DNA of 64,000 bases from NCBI RefSeq assembly GCF_051535215.1, contig NZ_JBPPLY010000007.1, positions 1-64,000 on the forward strand, given 5' to 3'. Positions 28,017 to 37,541 of this stretch are shown piece by piece. The position numbers and the translations under genes were made by a program. Position 1 is the stretch's first letter, and the number at the start of each line of letters is the position of its first letter. This stretch comes from Nitrobacter sp051535215. GTDB taxonomy: Bacteria; Pseudomonadota; Alphaproteobacteria; Rhizobiales; Xanthobacteraceae. The notes beneath the pieces are model-generated. The model ran no database searches. It was not told the DNA's origin and saw only the letters and a program-made list of their open reading frames with translations.

Positions 28017-29711
28017 TCAACCCCTGCGCCGCAGTGCAATCATCATCCTTTGATCCTTGACGTAACCCAGCGGCACGCCAAGGCGCTTGACCGTTGCAAC
28101 CACCTTGCCTCGGCTGTTCAGATCGCAGTTCATGTGGGTCGGCGCGATGAAAAAATCGGCGCTTTCCCAAACCTTCGCCCAGTGTAGATGGGGTCTGGCC
28201 TTCTTCAGGAACGCCGCACGCTCGCCGCAGAACGCCACGGTATAGACATGATGCGCGTCGCGGCTCGCAACCGGCTCGGTTTTGGCGAGATAGGCTTCCA
28301 ACCCATCGACCGCTTCGGGCATGATCGTCGCCCAATAATCCGTCGCATAGAGCCGTGATGCACCCGCGAGCCCACCCACGAGCGGGTTATAGACAACGTA
28401 TTCATAGGGGTGCAGCCGATAGAGCGTGAGCGCGTTCCAGGAAAACCCGGCGGCGATCACCGCCAGCAGGGCCGCCGCAACCGGCCGGTGCCAAGCCGCG
28501 GCCCGCGCGACCACCGTATCCAGCCCGACCCCGGCCAGCACAGCCATCGGCGGCAGCACGAACAGGAAGTGACGCAGGCCGCAGAATGCGGGGCCGTGCG
28601 CGATCGCCTCGCAGAGCAGCGGGAAGAAGGCTGCGAACGCAATCAACGCGACGTCGCGGCGGCGACGGCCCGATACCGCTTCCTGCGTGAGAGCGGGAAC
28701 GGCCACGAACAGCAGCGCCAGCGCCGTTCCTGCCAGCATCAACAACGGCACCTTGATGAGAAGATAGGCCGGCACGTACCACCGCGGCACCGTGGCCATG
28801 CGATAGATATGTCCATCCAGTACCGTCGGGATGTCGTAGCCGAAATCGCCGAAGCTGATGAGCCCGCGGATCGGATTGAGCGGCGCCAGCGCCGCCCAAG
28901 GCCAGGCGACGATCATGATCGCATAGGCGATCAGGAAGGCAGGCATGAATCGCAGCAGCGATGTGGCCATGAACGATATCGCGTCACGGGGCGCATGGAC
29001 GCAGTGCGCGGGCGCATTGAGCGCGATCGCGACGGGGACATAGCAAACCAGCAGGAGCGCCAGCACCTTGACGCCGAGTGCCGCGCCCGTCAGTACGCCG
29101 AAGCCTATGACATGACGAAGCCGCGGATGCGGCAGGTCGCGGGCAACCTGCGCCAGGAAGTAGATCGCGCCAGCCATCGCCGCGGCGAGCGGAATATCCT
29201 TGGTGTGGTGAAACATGGTGCCGTACCACGATCCGCACACCGCCAGCGCCACGCCCGTCAGAAATCCGGCGCGGGGACCGGCGATCAACCGCGCGGTGGC
29301 GAGCGCCGCACCGAGTCCGCCGACACCGATGGCGGCGCTCATCAGGTGCCGCAGATCAAAGATATCGAGGGAAACAATGTGGCCGAGCAGGACTGCGAGG
29401 GAATCGAACAGCCCGCCGTAGAGGTAGAGATTATATAGCGCGAAGAGCGAGCGGTCGGCGAAACCGCTGCGATAGTAGGCGACGATCAGTTCGCCATAGC
29501 GATGCTGGATCCATTCATCGTTGGTGACCGCATAGTCGCGGAATGTGGTCAGGACGAGGATCGCCAGAATGGCGAGCAGGACGAGCGAAGCGAGGTCGTA
29601 CAAATCCCGCCCGGCGATCATGCGCAATCCGCGCGGCGCCCCTGACCGGTCGCCGGATGGGGCAAGCGACCGCTCGATATTCCCCACCAGATCGCGAGCC
29701 ACTTCAATCAT
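28017..29711 (-). CDS. GT39-like polytopic membrane glycosyltransferase
   Basis: This 564-residue protein has about ten or more transmembrane helices after residue 35 and the first periplasmic loop TNDEWIQHRYGELIV, where the acidic Asp-Glu pair matches the catalytic acidic residues of the PMT/ArnT clan. A second loop holds FHHTKDIPLAAAM, again typical. The last 110 residues are soluble. Such enzymes transfer sugars from polyprenyl phosphates to lipids or proteins on the outer side of the inner membrane. The acceptor is unknown. Confidence 0.75.
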   Translation of the reverse strand: MIEVARDLVGNIERSLAPSGDRSGAPRGLRMIAGRDLYDLASLVLLAILAILVLTTFRDYAVTNDEWIQHRYGELIVAYYRSGFADRSLFALYNLYLYGGLFDSLAVLLGHIVSLDIFDLRHLMSAAIGVGGLGAALATARLIAGPRAGFLTGVALAVCGSWYGTMFHHTKDIPLAAAMAGAIYFLAQVARDLPHPRLRHVIGFGVLTGAALGVKVLALLLVCYVPVAIALNAPAHCVHAPRDAISFMATSLLRFMPAFLIAYAIMIVAWPWAALAPLNPIRGLISFGDFGYDIPTVLDGHIYRMATVPRWYVPAYLLIKVPLLMLAGTALALLFVAVPALTQEAVSGRRRRDVALIAFAAFFPLLCEAIAHGPAFCGLRHFLFVLPPMAVLAGVGLDTVVARAAAWHRPVAAALLAVIAAGFSWNALTLYRLHPYEYVVYNPLVGGLAGASRLYATDYWATIMPEAVDGLEAYLAKTEPVASRDAHHVYTVAFCGERAAFLKKARPHLHWAKVWESADFFIAPTHMNCDLNSRGKVVATVKRLGVPLGYVKDQRMMIALRRRG

Positions 29712-29739
29712 GACGGGGAGTCCTGCCGTACCGACGCGC

Positions 29740-29842
29740 TAGAGTCCGTTTCAACTGCGTTGAATCAGACTCGTCGTTATCCCTTTGACTGAGCGTGATC
29801 TTTTCCGAAAACCGGTTTCCACTTTTCGGGATCATGCTCTGA
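29740..29842. repeat. Dispersed repeat, variant copy
   Basis: The core GATCTTTTCCGAAAACCGG-TTTCCACTTTTCGGGATC forms a hairpin, and the AAACCGGTTTCCACTT string links it to the repeats at 14980 and 35749. It occupies most of the 305-base gap between the GT39-like gene and the acetyltransferase gene. No gene is supported in the rest. Confidence 0.7.
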
Positions 29843-30016
29843 TGCGGCAACTGACGATTTCGACGCCGCGCCCCGGCCTACGCAGGCCTTGCTTTTGCCC
29901 GGACCAGGCAATTTTGGCAAGCGGCATGGAACGAGCCGCAGCCGACAAAGACACGCTGCGCGGCCTTGTCGAACTCGAACGCGACCGCGACAGGATGGAG
30001 ACCGCTTTGTGAGGGG

Positions 30017-30607
30017 CTATCGATGTTTTTTATCGAGTTCGTAGGCGAGACGCGCTTTTGCCTTCGGCCACTCCGCAGGAAGGATGCTGTAGACGACGGT
30101 GTCCCGCAATCCGTAAGGCGACGTTTGATGGTTGCGCAGGGTACCGGCCTGCCTGGCGCCAAGCCGCTCGATGCCGCGCCGGCTGACATGATTGAAAACG
30201 TGAGTGCGGAATTCCACCGCGACGCAGTCCAACTTTTCGAAAGCGTGCGTGAGCAGCAACAGCTTGCACTGGGTATTGACGGCCGTGCGCTGAACCCGCT
30301 TCGCATACCAGGTCGAGCCGATCTCGACGCGGCGGCTCTCGGCATCGACGTTCATGTAGGTGGTCATGCCTGCAATTCGGCCCTCGGCGTCCCGCACGGT
30401 GAACGGCAGCATGGTGCCGGAGGCTTGCAGCGACAGCCGCCGCTCGATCTCGACCCCCATTTTCTCCGGCACAGGAACGAAAGTGTACCAGAACTTCCAG
30501 ATCTCGCCGTCTCTTACCGCCTCGACGAGAGGGCCACGGTGATCGTGCGCCAGCGGCTCAAGCCGCGCATAGGGCCCTTCGAGCGTGACGGGCTGTAGCC
30601 AGGACAT
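30017..30607 (-). CDS. GNAT family N-acetyltransferase (RimJ/RimL type)
   Basis: This 196-residue protein has the GNAT layout: YARLEPLAHDHRGPLVEAV near the start, PFTVRDAEGRIAGMTTYM, and the VEIGSTWYAKRVQRTAVNTQCKLLLL segment in place of the usual acetyl-CoA loop, followed by AVEFRTHVFNHVSRRGIERLGARQAG. This pattern (WY at the turn, FNxxSRRxIERLGA) fits acetyltransferases acting on protein or small-molecule amines. Substrate is unknown. Confidence 0.85.
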   Translation of the reverse strand: MSWLQPVTLEGPYARLEPLAHDHRGPLVEAVRDGEIWKFWYTFVPVPEKMGVEIERRLSLQASGTMLPFTVRDAEGRIAGMTTYMNVDAESRRVEIGSTWYAKRVQRTAVNTQCKLLLLTHAFEKLDCVAVEFRTHVFNHVSRRGIERLGARQAGTLRNHQTSPYGLRDTVVYSILPAEWPKAKARLAYELDKKHR

Positions 30608-30754
30608 GGTTTACTCCGCAAACTCGTACCGTTATCGCCATGGCATTGGGAGATCGCGATACATCGGCAAAACCAATTTATTTCCGGCTCCGCGTTCCGC
30701 CAGCCCTGCTCCGAGAAAAATGCGGATGTCGTCCCCGCCGAAAAACCGCCTGAA

Positions 30755-31111
30755 CTACCTCCCGCTCTCCTTCGCGTTGTCTTTTCCGCCCTCCTTCACC
30801 GGCGGCTGCGGCTGCTTTTTCCGCGCGTCCTGAAGCTCGGCTACGGTCTTCCGCAATTCCGCGACCCTGCTCTCCAGCGCCTCGATCCGCCGGTTGGCGG
30901 CATCGATCTTCTGTCCGCTGTCGGTGACAAGTCTGCTGATGGTCCCCTGCAGGAAGTTGACGTTGCTCTGCAGGCAGCTCGTCCGCCGCTCCATTTTCTT
31001 TTCGGCGGTACAGATCTCGATACCAGGAACGTCCTGGGCCTGGGTCGCGCCGACACGCAGCACGCAGGCGGTGACAATCATCAGGACCCATGAAAGGCTT
31101 CGGCCGGTCAT
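30755..31111 (-). CDS. Exported coiled-coil protein
   Basis: From the ATG at 31111 with a GGAGAG site the product has 118 residues: signal peptide (cut near GATQAQ), a short segment with two cysteines (IEICTAEKKMERRTSCLQ), and a heptad-patterned coiled coil (residues 50-95, SRLVTDSGQKIDAANRRIEALESRVAELRKT as seen in pieces), then a Lys/Pro-rich tail. The longer frame to 31720 has no support. Function is unknown. Confidence 0.65.
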   Translation of the reverse strand: MTGRSLSWVLMIVTACVLRVGATQAQDVPGIEICTAEKKMERRTSCLQSNVNFLQGTISRLVTDSGQKIDAANRRIEALESRVAELRKTVAELQDARKKQPQPPVKEGGKDNAKESGR

Positions 31112-31496
31112 CTGCTCTCCGTCACGACAATGATTCGATCCGCACTTTTGCAGAACGGCACGACGAGCGCGAGAGCCGTGGGGCTGATGCGGCAATGTGC
31201 GGCGAAACCACGCCGGTCCGCGATCCGCCATATCCGGAAATGATCCACGACTTGCGTGGGGCCGCTTGCAGCGCGCTATGGAACTGCGGTTCCCCAGAAG
31301 GGGCAATCGGCTTCGGCCGCGCAAAGCCGCCGTGTGTGGCCCGGGTTCCGATAACGCCGCATTTGATTTCAAATCATCGCAAACAGATTCCGCCGCGTTA
31401 GATGCAATTAACACTGGCGGTGAAAACATTGCCGGCTGCGCAACCACTTGTCGTCGAAGCAGGCTTATCCTCGTTTTTCGTTCCGGGAAACAGGCA
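31112..31496. other. Divergent intergenic region
   Basis: 385 bases between the coiled-coil protein (minus) and the PAS protein (plus). Frames here are continuations of ORFs without start signals. I see no repeat, RNA or operator. Confidence 0.45.
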
Positions 31497-32300
31497 ATGG
31501 GTTTCGACTGGCGAACCATATTTGGCCCGGCTCTCGCGGCACTGGTGGCGATCGCGTCCATCTTTGTCGAGCGCAATGTCGTTACCATTCCGGATCTAGC
31601 AGCGCTGTTTGTCTGTATCGTCGCGCTCGCAGCTTCGCTCGGAGGAACGACATCCGGCCTGATCAGCGCTGCTATCGCCCTCGCCGCCTCCACGCCCTTC
31701 CTTGCACACCACGGCACCACGCATTCCGTCTATCTTCCGCATCTGGCGCTGCTGGCCGTGACCACCGTTGGCACCGCCGTCATCACCGGGTTGCTACGGC
31801 GACGATTGAAAGACACCCTCAGATGGCGCGAGCAGCATGCGACCGCGGCTCGGCTGTCCGCCGCTCTCGACCGGATCGACATCGGCATCGTACTGCTCGA
31901 CGGGGACACGCGCGCTGAATTCATCAACCGAGCCTTCCGGAATTTTTTCTCGCTCCCGGACGAGAAGGCCGACAGCAAACCGCCATTCATTGCACTCATG
32001 TACCACGGGCGCGATACCGGCGCGTATGAATTGCCCGAGGACGAACTCAACCATTTCATCGCCGAGCGCACCAAGATGATGCGTGCGGGCGACCAGACCC
32101 CGATCAACATCAAACTCAGGAACGGCGAGGTGCTGCGCTTCTGCTGCACGGCACTTCCGGACGGCGGCCGGATGCTGAGCTATACGCCGGTGACTGATCT
32201 CGTTCGTCGCACCGACGATCCGGCCGATACCGACTATTACCTGTCGCTGCGCGGTGGCGCCCATCGCTCCCAGATCAATCATCTGCGCGCGGCGGAATGA
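31497..32300 (+). CDS. Membrane PAS-domain protein lacking a kinase domain
   Basis: The ATG at 31497 gives 267 residues. Three hydrophobic helices (about 8-24, 30-50 and 52-90) form the input part, followed by an RRRLKDTLRWREQH linker and one PAS domain (LSAALDRIDIGIVLLDGDTRAEFINRAF). The protein then ends after TLPDG-type beta strands with no HisKA, GGDEF or EAL part. The architecture suggests a sensor that acts through a partner or a truncated kinase, but the ending looks natural rather than frameshifted. Confidence 0.7.
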   Translation: MGFDWRTIFGPALAALVAIASIFVERNVVTIPDLAALFVCIVALAASLGGTTSGLISAAIALAASTPFLAHHGTTHSVYLPHLALLAVTTVGTAVITGLLRRRLKDTLRWREQHATAARLSAALDRIDIGIVLLDGDTRAEFINRAFRNFFSLPDEKADSKPPFIALMYHGRDTGAYELPEDELNHFIAERTKMMRAGDQTPINIKLRNGEVLRFCCTALPDGGRMLSYTPVTDLVRRTDDPADTDYYLSLRGGAHRSQINHLRAAE

Positions 32301-32444
32301 GGTAGCGATTCGGGACGCCGCGCTCAATCAGCCCTGCCCCAATTTCGCGCTGTAAAAGATCCGGCTCCCGGCTTTCACCACCAATGATTCCGGGAGTATG
32401 GTTTGTCGAACCTCGTGACCCCGGCGCGACGAGCCTCCTTGTTC

Positions 32445-32642
32445 ATGACCCAGCAGATCGGACAGCAGAGCCAACGTCGTCTCGTCTGTTCCGGATGCGG
32501 AACGGAATTCGGGTGCGACCTGTCGGGGAACTGCTGGTGCGCCGAGGAAACGGCGCGGCTACCGATGCCGGCCCAGGGCGGCGACTGCCTGTGCCGCGAT
32601 TGCCTGCGAAAGGCGGCAGCGCGCTCATCAGCGTCGGCATGA
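32445..32642 (+). CDS. Cysteine-rich CWC-type small protein
   Basis: From the ATG at 32445 (a TTG at 32403 is also in frame) the product has 65 residues with CSGCGTEFGCDLSGNCWC and CLCRDCL, the cysteine pattern of the CWC family, likely to bind zinc. Its role is unknown. It lies 70 bases before uvrB. Confidence 0.65.
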   Translation: MTQQIGQQSQRRLVCSGCGTEFGCDLSGNCWCAEETARLPMPAQGGDCLCRDCLRKAAARSSASA

Positions 32643-32710
32643 TCCCGACGTTTGCGCATGCGTGAGAATGCGCCCTTTCGTGCGAGCCGGACTCGCCCCA
32701 TATTGCCGGC

Positions 32711-35698
32711 ATGGCCAACACTCCCGATCCTCCGAAACGATCCGGCAAAGCGCCGGGATCCAAGGTTCCGAAACCCAAGACCCCGAAATCGAAGGCGCAT
32801 CGCCCCGAGGTGCAACCGATCGGGCCTGCGCTCGCGCAACTGCTCAATCCGGCGATCAATCGCGGCGATGCCGGCCTCGGCTCCGGTACCGGATTGCAGC
32901 CGCCGCCGGATAATTCCTGGGATCGGCGCTCCGGCGGCGAAGCCGCCGCGCATCGCGCGCGGAAATCGACGCGCGGCAAGAGCGACACGACGGCGAAGCG
33001 GGATGCCGCCATCTCACCTCCGCCCTCTGGCGGGGAGGAAATTGAGAGGGGCAAGACCGAAGAAAACAAAGCTGCGAATGAACAAGGCTTCGAGGAAGCA
33101 CCGCAGGCGGTCTACGGCACATCGGCGATCATCCCGACACTCGATCCGGAACTGGCGCGCCAGCTCGGCCTGCCGACCGCGGAGGACGATGAAGAGGCCC
33201 TGGCGCGACCGCCGCGCAGCAAGATGGAAGGGCTCGGCGTCAAGGCGACCGCGGAATCGCTGGAGGCGCTGCTGCGCGACGGCCGTCCCGAGTTCAAGAA
33301 AGATGACGGCTCGCTGAAGCTCTGGACGCCGCACCGTCCGCCGCGCCCGGAAAAGAGCGAAGGCGGCGTCCGCTTCGAGATCAAGTCGGAATATGAGCCG
33401 AAAGGCGACCAGCCGCAGGCGATCCGCGAACTGGTCGAAGGCATCAACCGCAACGACCGCACCCAGGTGCTGCTCGGCGTCACCGGCTCCGGCAAGACCT
33501 ACACCATGGCCAAGGTGATCGAGGCGACGCAGCGCCCGGCGCTGATCCTCGCGCCGAACAAGACGCTGGCGGCGCAGCTCTACGGCGAGTTCAAGAGCTT
33601 CTTTCCCGACAACGCGGTGGAATACTTCGTCTCGTACTACGATTACTATCAGCCGGAAGCTTACGTCCCGCGCACCGACACCTACATCGAGAAGGATTCC
33701 TCGATCAACGAACAGATCGACCGCATGCGCCACGCCGCGACCCGCGCGCTGCTGGAGCGCGACGACGTCATCATCGTGGCCTCGGTTTCATGCATCTACG
33801 GCATCGGCTCGGTCGAAACCTACACCGCGATGACGTTCGCCTTGAAACGCGGCGAGCGCATCGACCAGCGCCAGCTCATCGCCGACCTCGTGGCACTTCA
33901 GTACAAGCGCACGAGCGCCGACTTCACCCGCGGCACTTTTCGCGTGCGCGGTGACACCATCGATATTTTCCCCGCGCACTACGAGGACCGGGCCTGGCGC
34001 GTCAACCTGTTCGGCGACGAGGTCGAGAGCATCGAGGAGTTCGATCCTCTCACCGGCCACAAGCAGGACGAACTGGACTTCATCAAGGTCTATTCCAACT
34101 CCCACTATGTAACGCCGCGACCGACACTGGTGCAGGCGATCAAGAACATCAAGGTCGAGCTGAAGCAGCGGCTCGACCAGTTGCATGCGCAGGGCCGCCT
34201 GCTCGAAGCACAGCGGCTGGAGCAGCGCACCACCTTCGATCTTGAAATGATGGAGGCGACCGGAAGCTGCGCCGGCATCGAGAACTATTCGCGCTATCTC
34301 ACCGGCCGCCGCCCCGGCGAGCCGCCGCCGACGCTGTTCGAATACGTCCCCGACAACGCGCTGGTGTTCGCCGACGAGAGCCACGTCAGCGTACCGCAGA
34401 TCGGCGGCATGTTCCGCGGCGACTTCCGCCGCAAGGCGACGCTGGCCGAATATGGCTTCCGCCTGCCATCCTGCATGGACAACCGACCGCTGCGCTTCGA
34501 GGAATGGGACATGATGCGGCCGCAAACGGTCGCGGTCTCGGCCACGCCGGCCGCATGGGAATTGAACGAAAGCGGCGGCGTGTTCGTCGAGCAGGTGATC
34601 CGTCCCACAGGCCTGATCGATCCGCCGGTCGACATCCGCCCGGCGCGGACGCAGGTGGACGACCTCGTCGGCGAGGTGCGCGCCACCGCCGCGAAAGGCT
34701 ATCGCTCGCTCGTCACCGTGCTGACCAAGCGCATGGCCGAAGACCTCACCGAATACCTGCACGAGCAGGGCATTCGCGTGCGCTACATGCACAGCGATAT
34801 CGACACCATCGAGCGCATCGAGATCATTCGCGACCTGAGGCTCGGCGCATTCGACGCGCTGGTCGGCATCAACCTGCTGCGCGAGGGTCTCGACATTCCC
34901 GAATGCGCGCTGGTCGCGATCCTCGATGCGGACAAGGAAGGATTCTTACGCAGCGAGACCTCGCTGATCCAGACCATCGGCCGCGCCGCGCGCAACGTCG
35001 ACGGCCGCGTCATCCTCTATGCCGATCAGGTGACGGGATCGATGCAGCGCGCCATCGCCGAGACCGACCGCCGTCGGGAAAAGCAGGTGGAATACAACGC
35101 CGCCAACGGCATCACACCGGAGAGTGTCAAGAAATCCATCGGCGATATCTTGAACAGCGTCTACGAGCGCGATCATGTGCTGGTGGAGATCGGCGACGGC
35201 GGCATCGCGGACGACGCGGTCGCCATCGGCCACAATTTCGAGGCGGTTCTCTCCGATCTGGAAACGCGGATGCGCGAGGCCGCCGCCGACCTGAATTTCG
35301 AGGAAGCGGCGCGGCTCCGCGACGAGGTGAAGCGGCTGCGCGCCACCGAGCTTGCTGTGGTGGACGATCCCACCATCAAGCAGCGCGGCGTCGCGGCGAA
35401 AGCCGGCAGCTACGCCGGCAGGAAGAAGTATGGTGACGCGGCGAATCTGCCGGCGCGGTCCTCATCCAAAATTCACAAACCCTCGCTCGACGAAATGGGC
35501 ATCGCCACCTGGCACGAGGTGAAACCGACCGGCGCACGCCCGAAGCCGCGCAAACCGACGCTGGACGAAATGGGCCCCGGCACGGAAAGCCGAATCTATC
35601 AGCCGACTTCATCCCGCGAAGCAGGCCCGGAATTTGGACCTCGCCCACGTTCATCCGGCGGCGCGCCGGGTAAGCGGGGTGGATGGAAGAAGGGATGA
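32711..35698 (+). CDS. uvrB: Excinuclease ABC subunit UvrB with N- and C-terminal extensions
   Basis: The protein has 995 residues; typical UvrB has about 670-720. The core begins near residue 218 (VRFEIKSEYEPKGDQPQAI) with Walker A GVTGSGKTYTMAKVIE near 257, the beta-hairpin YYDYYQPEAYVPRTDTYIEKD, the helicase motifs and the AALLREGLDIPE-type segment NLLREGLDIPECALVAILDADKEGFLR. The UVR motif is near residues 845-876. The first 217 residues are Pro/Lys/Ser-rich and include SPPPSGGEEIERG, possibly a translated palindromic repeat. The C-terminus carries a LDEMG repeat. UvrB loads on damaged DNA with UvrA. Confidence 0.94.
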   Translation: MANTPDPPKRSGKAPGSKVPKPKTPKSKAHRPEVQPIGPALAQLLNPAINRGDAGLGSGTGLQPPPDNSWDRRSGGEAAAHRARKSTRGKSDTTAKRDAAISPPPSGGEEIERGKTEENKAANEQGFEEAPQAVYGTSAIIPTLDPELARQLGLPTAEDDEEALARPPRSKMEGLGVKATAESLEALLRDGRPEFKKDDGSLKLWTPHRPPRPEKSEGGVRFEIKSEYEPKGDQPQAIRELVEGINRNDRTQVLLGVTGSGKTYTMAKVIEATQRPALILAPNKTLAAQLYGEFKSFFPDNAVEYFVSYYDYYQPEAYVPRTDTYIEKDSSINEQIDRMRHAATRALLERDDVIIVASVSCIYGIGSVETYTAMTFALKRGERIDQRQLIADLVALQYKRTSADFTRGTFRVRGDTIDIFPAHYEDRAWRVNLFGDEVESIEEFDPLTGHKQDELDFIKVYSNSHYVTPRPTLVQAIKNIKVELKQRLDQLHAQGRLLEAQRLEQRTTFDLEMMEATGSCAGIENYSRYLTGRRPGEPPPTLFEYVPDNALVFADESHVSVPQIGGMFRGDFRRKATLAEYGFRLPSCMDNRPLRFEEWDMMRPQTVAVSATPAAWELNESGGVFVEQVIRPTGLIDPPVDIRPARTQVDDLVGEVRATAAKGYRSLVTVLTKRMAEDLTEYLHEQGIRVRYMHSDIDTIERIEIIRDLRLGAFDALVGINLLREGLDIPECALVAILDADKEGFLRSETSLIQTIGRAARNVDGRVILYADQVTGSMQRAIAETDRRREKQVEYNAANGITPESVKKSIGDILNSVYERDHVLVEIGDGGIADDAVAIGHNFEAVLSDLETRMREAAADLNFEEAARLRDEVKRLRATELAVVDDPTIKQRGVAAKAGSYAGRKKYGDAANLPARSSSKIHKPSLDEMGIATWHEVKPTGARPKPRKPTLDEMGPGTESRIYQPTSSREAGPEFGPRPRSSGGAPGKRGGWKKG

Positions 35699-35748
35699 CA
35701 GACAGGCGCGGCTTGCGGGCAGGGCCGCCGCGTCGCGGCACACGGTAG

Positions 35749-35810
35749 AGCGTTTTCGAGCGAGTTGGAAACCGGTTCGCGTGAAGAAAACGCCTCAAAA
35801 CAAAATCTAG
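35749..35810. repeat. Dispersed repeat, copy 2 (inverted)
   Basis: AGCGTTTTCGAGCGAGTTGG followed by AAACCGGTTCGCGTGAAGAAAACGC is the reverse complement of the core at 14980-15069. It follows uvrB and overlaps the last bases of the gene at 35807. Confidence 0.78.
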
Positions 35811-36211
35811 CCTCGTATCGCATCCACGACCCGGCGTCCGACTACGCCGGCCACCCACAGCGCGCCGTAAAGCGGCGCACCGATCAGGATCAACGCAAGC
35901 GGCAGCAGACCGAGATCGCTGCCCGCCGGCCGGAGCAGAACAACGCCGGCAAATAGACCGCCGAGAGCCCATAGCGGCAGGCGCCCGATTGCTACGCCAT
36001 CGTGAGCACCGGCGGCGATCGCCTGGACCAGCAGGAGCAACGGTACGCCCAGCGTCCAGAAGCGCGGCGCATCCCAGGCCTCGCGCACGAGCAGCGGCGC
36101 ACCCGGCTGCGCCGGCCACAGCGCGAACGCCACCCACAAAGCAAAGCCGGAAAGCGCGAGCGGCACACCGATCAGCAGTGTCGTTACCTTTGGCGAAAAA
36201 TTCTTCGACAT
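35807..36211 (-). CDS. Small multi-pass membrane protein
   Basis: This 134-residue protein has four hydrophobic segments (11-31, 50-68, 78-94, 100-122) and ends VGRRVVDAIRG. No family is recognised. Its stop codon lies in the edge of the dispersed repeat, so the last residues may be derived from the repeat. Confidence 0.6.
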   Translation of the reverse strand: MSKNFSPKVTTLLIGVPLALSGFALWVAFALWPAQPGAPLLVREAWDAPRFWTLGVPLLLLVQAIAAGAHDGVAIGRLPLWALGGLFAGVVLLRPAGSDLGLLPLALILIGAPLYGALWVAGVVGRRVVDAIRG

Positions 36212-36305
36212 TCAAAACCTCTCAATGACAGCGACCGGGAGACCCCCGATTGTCATTCCTCCAGCCCCCTGCTACTCACCGCCGACTTTCGCGACAATCA
36301 GGGAC

Positions 36306-36659
36306 ATGACTTCCATGGCCGACGCCGATCTCGACGTCATCATTCGCAAGCTTGCAAGGCAGCAGCACAAGAGCTTGACCGCGGCCGTGAAGGCGCGGCG
36401 CGCACGCTACCTCGCCCTCGCCGCCAAGGCGAAGGACACCGCCGGCAAGCAGCGCTTCCGTGAGATGGCGAAGCAGGCCTTCGAGGAAGGGACCGCGGCC
36501 GCGCGACGGCTGCAAATGTCGGCCGACAACGCCGCCGACAGCTACGCGCGCGCGATGCGGCGAACGGCTGATACCCTCGCGACGCGACCGCTTGCAGCAC
36601 CGAAAAAAGCTTCCGCCAAAACAGCGAGATCGAAACCCGCCAAATCCTCGAAGTCCTGA
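36306..36659 (+). CDS. Small basic helical protein
   Basis: The ATG at 36306 gives 117 residues; another ATG three codons on is equally possible. The protein is one long Ala/Lys/Arg-rich helix (ARQQHKSLTAAVKARRARYLALAAKA and so on) ending in a Lys/Ser/Ala tail resembling histone-H1-like bacterial tails. DNA binding is plausible from composition only. Confidence 0.55.
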   Translation: MTSMADADLDVIIRKLARQQHKSLTAAVKARRARYLALAAKAKDTAGKQRFREMAKQAFEEGTAAARRLQMSADNAADSYARAMRRTADTLATRPLAAPKKASAKTARSKPAKSSKS

Positions 36660-36876
36660 TCCGCTCGCGGCCCCCCACTCCTCATCCTGCCTCACCTCCT
36701 CACCCCAACCGCAAATGGCAAGCCAGCCGGAAGCCAGGACCGATTTCGGGGAATGAACGGAGCTCGCCGCAGATTGGCCGCGATGTTGTCAAAATCTGCA
36801 GTGCTGATAAGATGTTAGAGACTCGTCGTGCGGGGGGACATCCGCGCTCGCTCAACGCGAAACAGGGAACAAGCCG

Positions 36877-37320
36877 ATGAACGCCAATCCAGCCACACCA
36901 GCCACCTCATCCGAACAGACCGAACCGAGCACGACCGAGGCCGACACCAATCTCGCCGCCGTCTCGGAAGTCGAAGCGGGCATCCGCGATTTTGTTCGCA
37001 ACGACATCGCCTACCTGCGTCGGCCCGCCGCCGGGGCTCCTCCGGCCGCCGAGACGAAGCTGGAGGCGAACACGGAAGCGACCGTGAATAACGTCAATTC
37101 GCTGATCCAGCGCGTGGCCGGAACGTCGCTCGCCGAGATCGAGAATCTCGTCACCGAGCTTGAAAGCCTCCGCGACCTGCTGCATGCGGAAGGACAGCGC
37201 GTCCAGCGCGAGATCTCGGGCTATGCCCAGTTGAGTCAGGCTGCGATGAAGTCGACGCGGATGATCGCTGAGAACGTCGCGCAGTGGAAGCGCACCGCCG
37301 AGAACCTGCGGAACGACTAG
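36877..37320 (+). CDS. Hypothetical coiled-coil protein
   Basis: This 147-residue acidic protein has a Thr/Glu-rich N-terminus, a Pro-rich linker (RRPAAGAPPAAE), and two helical stretches (EATVNNVNSLIQRVAGTSLAEIENLVTELESLRDLL and the following EGQRVQREISGYAQL segment) with heptad spacing. It resembles uncharacterised proteins of Nitrobacteraceae. It is the last gene before the accessory block. Confidence 0.65.
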   Translation: MNANPATPATSSEQTEPSTTEADTNLAAVSEVEAGIRDFVRNDIAYLRRPAAGAPPAAETKLEANTEATVNNVNSLIQRVAGTSLAEIENLVTELESLRDLLHAEGQRVQREISGYAQLSQAAMKSTRMIAENVAQWKRTAENLRND

Positions 37321-37336
37321 CGTTCGCGCCCGCTGT

Positions 37337-37450
37337 AGCGTTCTCGAAGCATGTCCTCGAACCTGATTCGAGGATGGATATCGGTTCGCGTCAGGAATGC
37401 GCAAGACAAAATCCAGAGCCCTGCTTCTGATTACATCAGAAGCAGGGCTT
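37337..37450. repeat. Dispersed repeat, copy 3, with 15-bp perfect hairpin
   Basis: AGCGTTCTCGAAGC at the left and GGTTCGCGTCAGGAATGCGCAAGACAAAATC relate it to the repeats at 14980 and 35749. At its right end, AGCCCTGCTTCTGAT-TAC-ATCAGAAGCAGGGCT (37417-37449) is a perfect 15-bp stem with a three-base loop. It marks the left edge of the accessory block. Confidence 0.75.
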
Positions 37451-37541
37451 GAGGCATTTGTCCCGCGGGGTGACGGCGTATCATTATCGTCGTCAGAGAC
37501 GGACGCGCTATGGCCCGGGTTCTTCGCGGGAGCGCCATGGC

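Noticed and set aside
28410..29438. 342-codon plus-strand frame opposite the GT39-like gene
   Set aside because: Gln/Arg/Glu-rich antisense text without motifs; the minus-strand frame has clear membrane helices.
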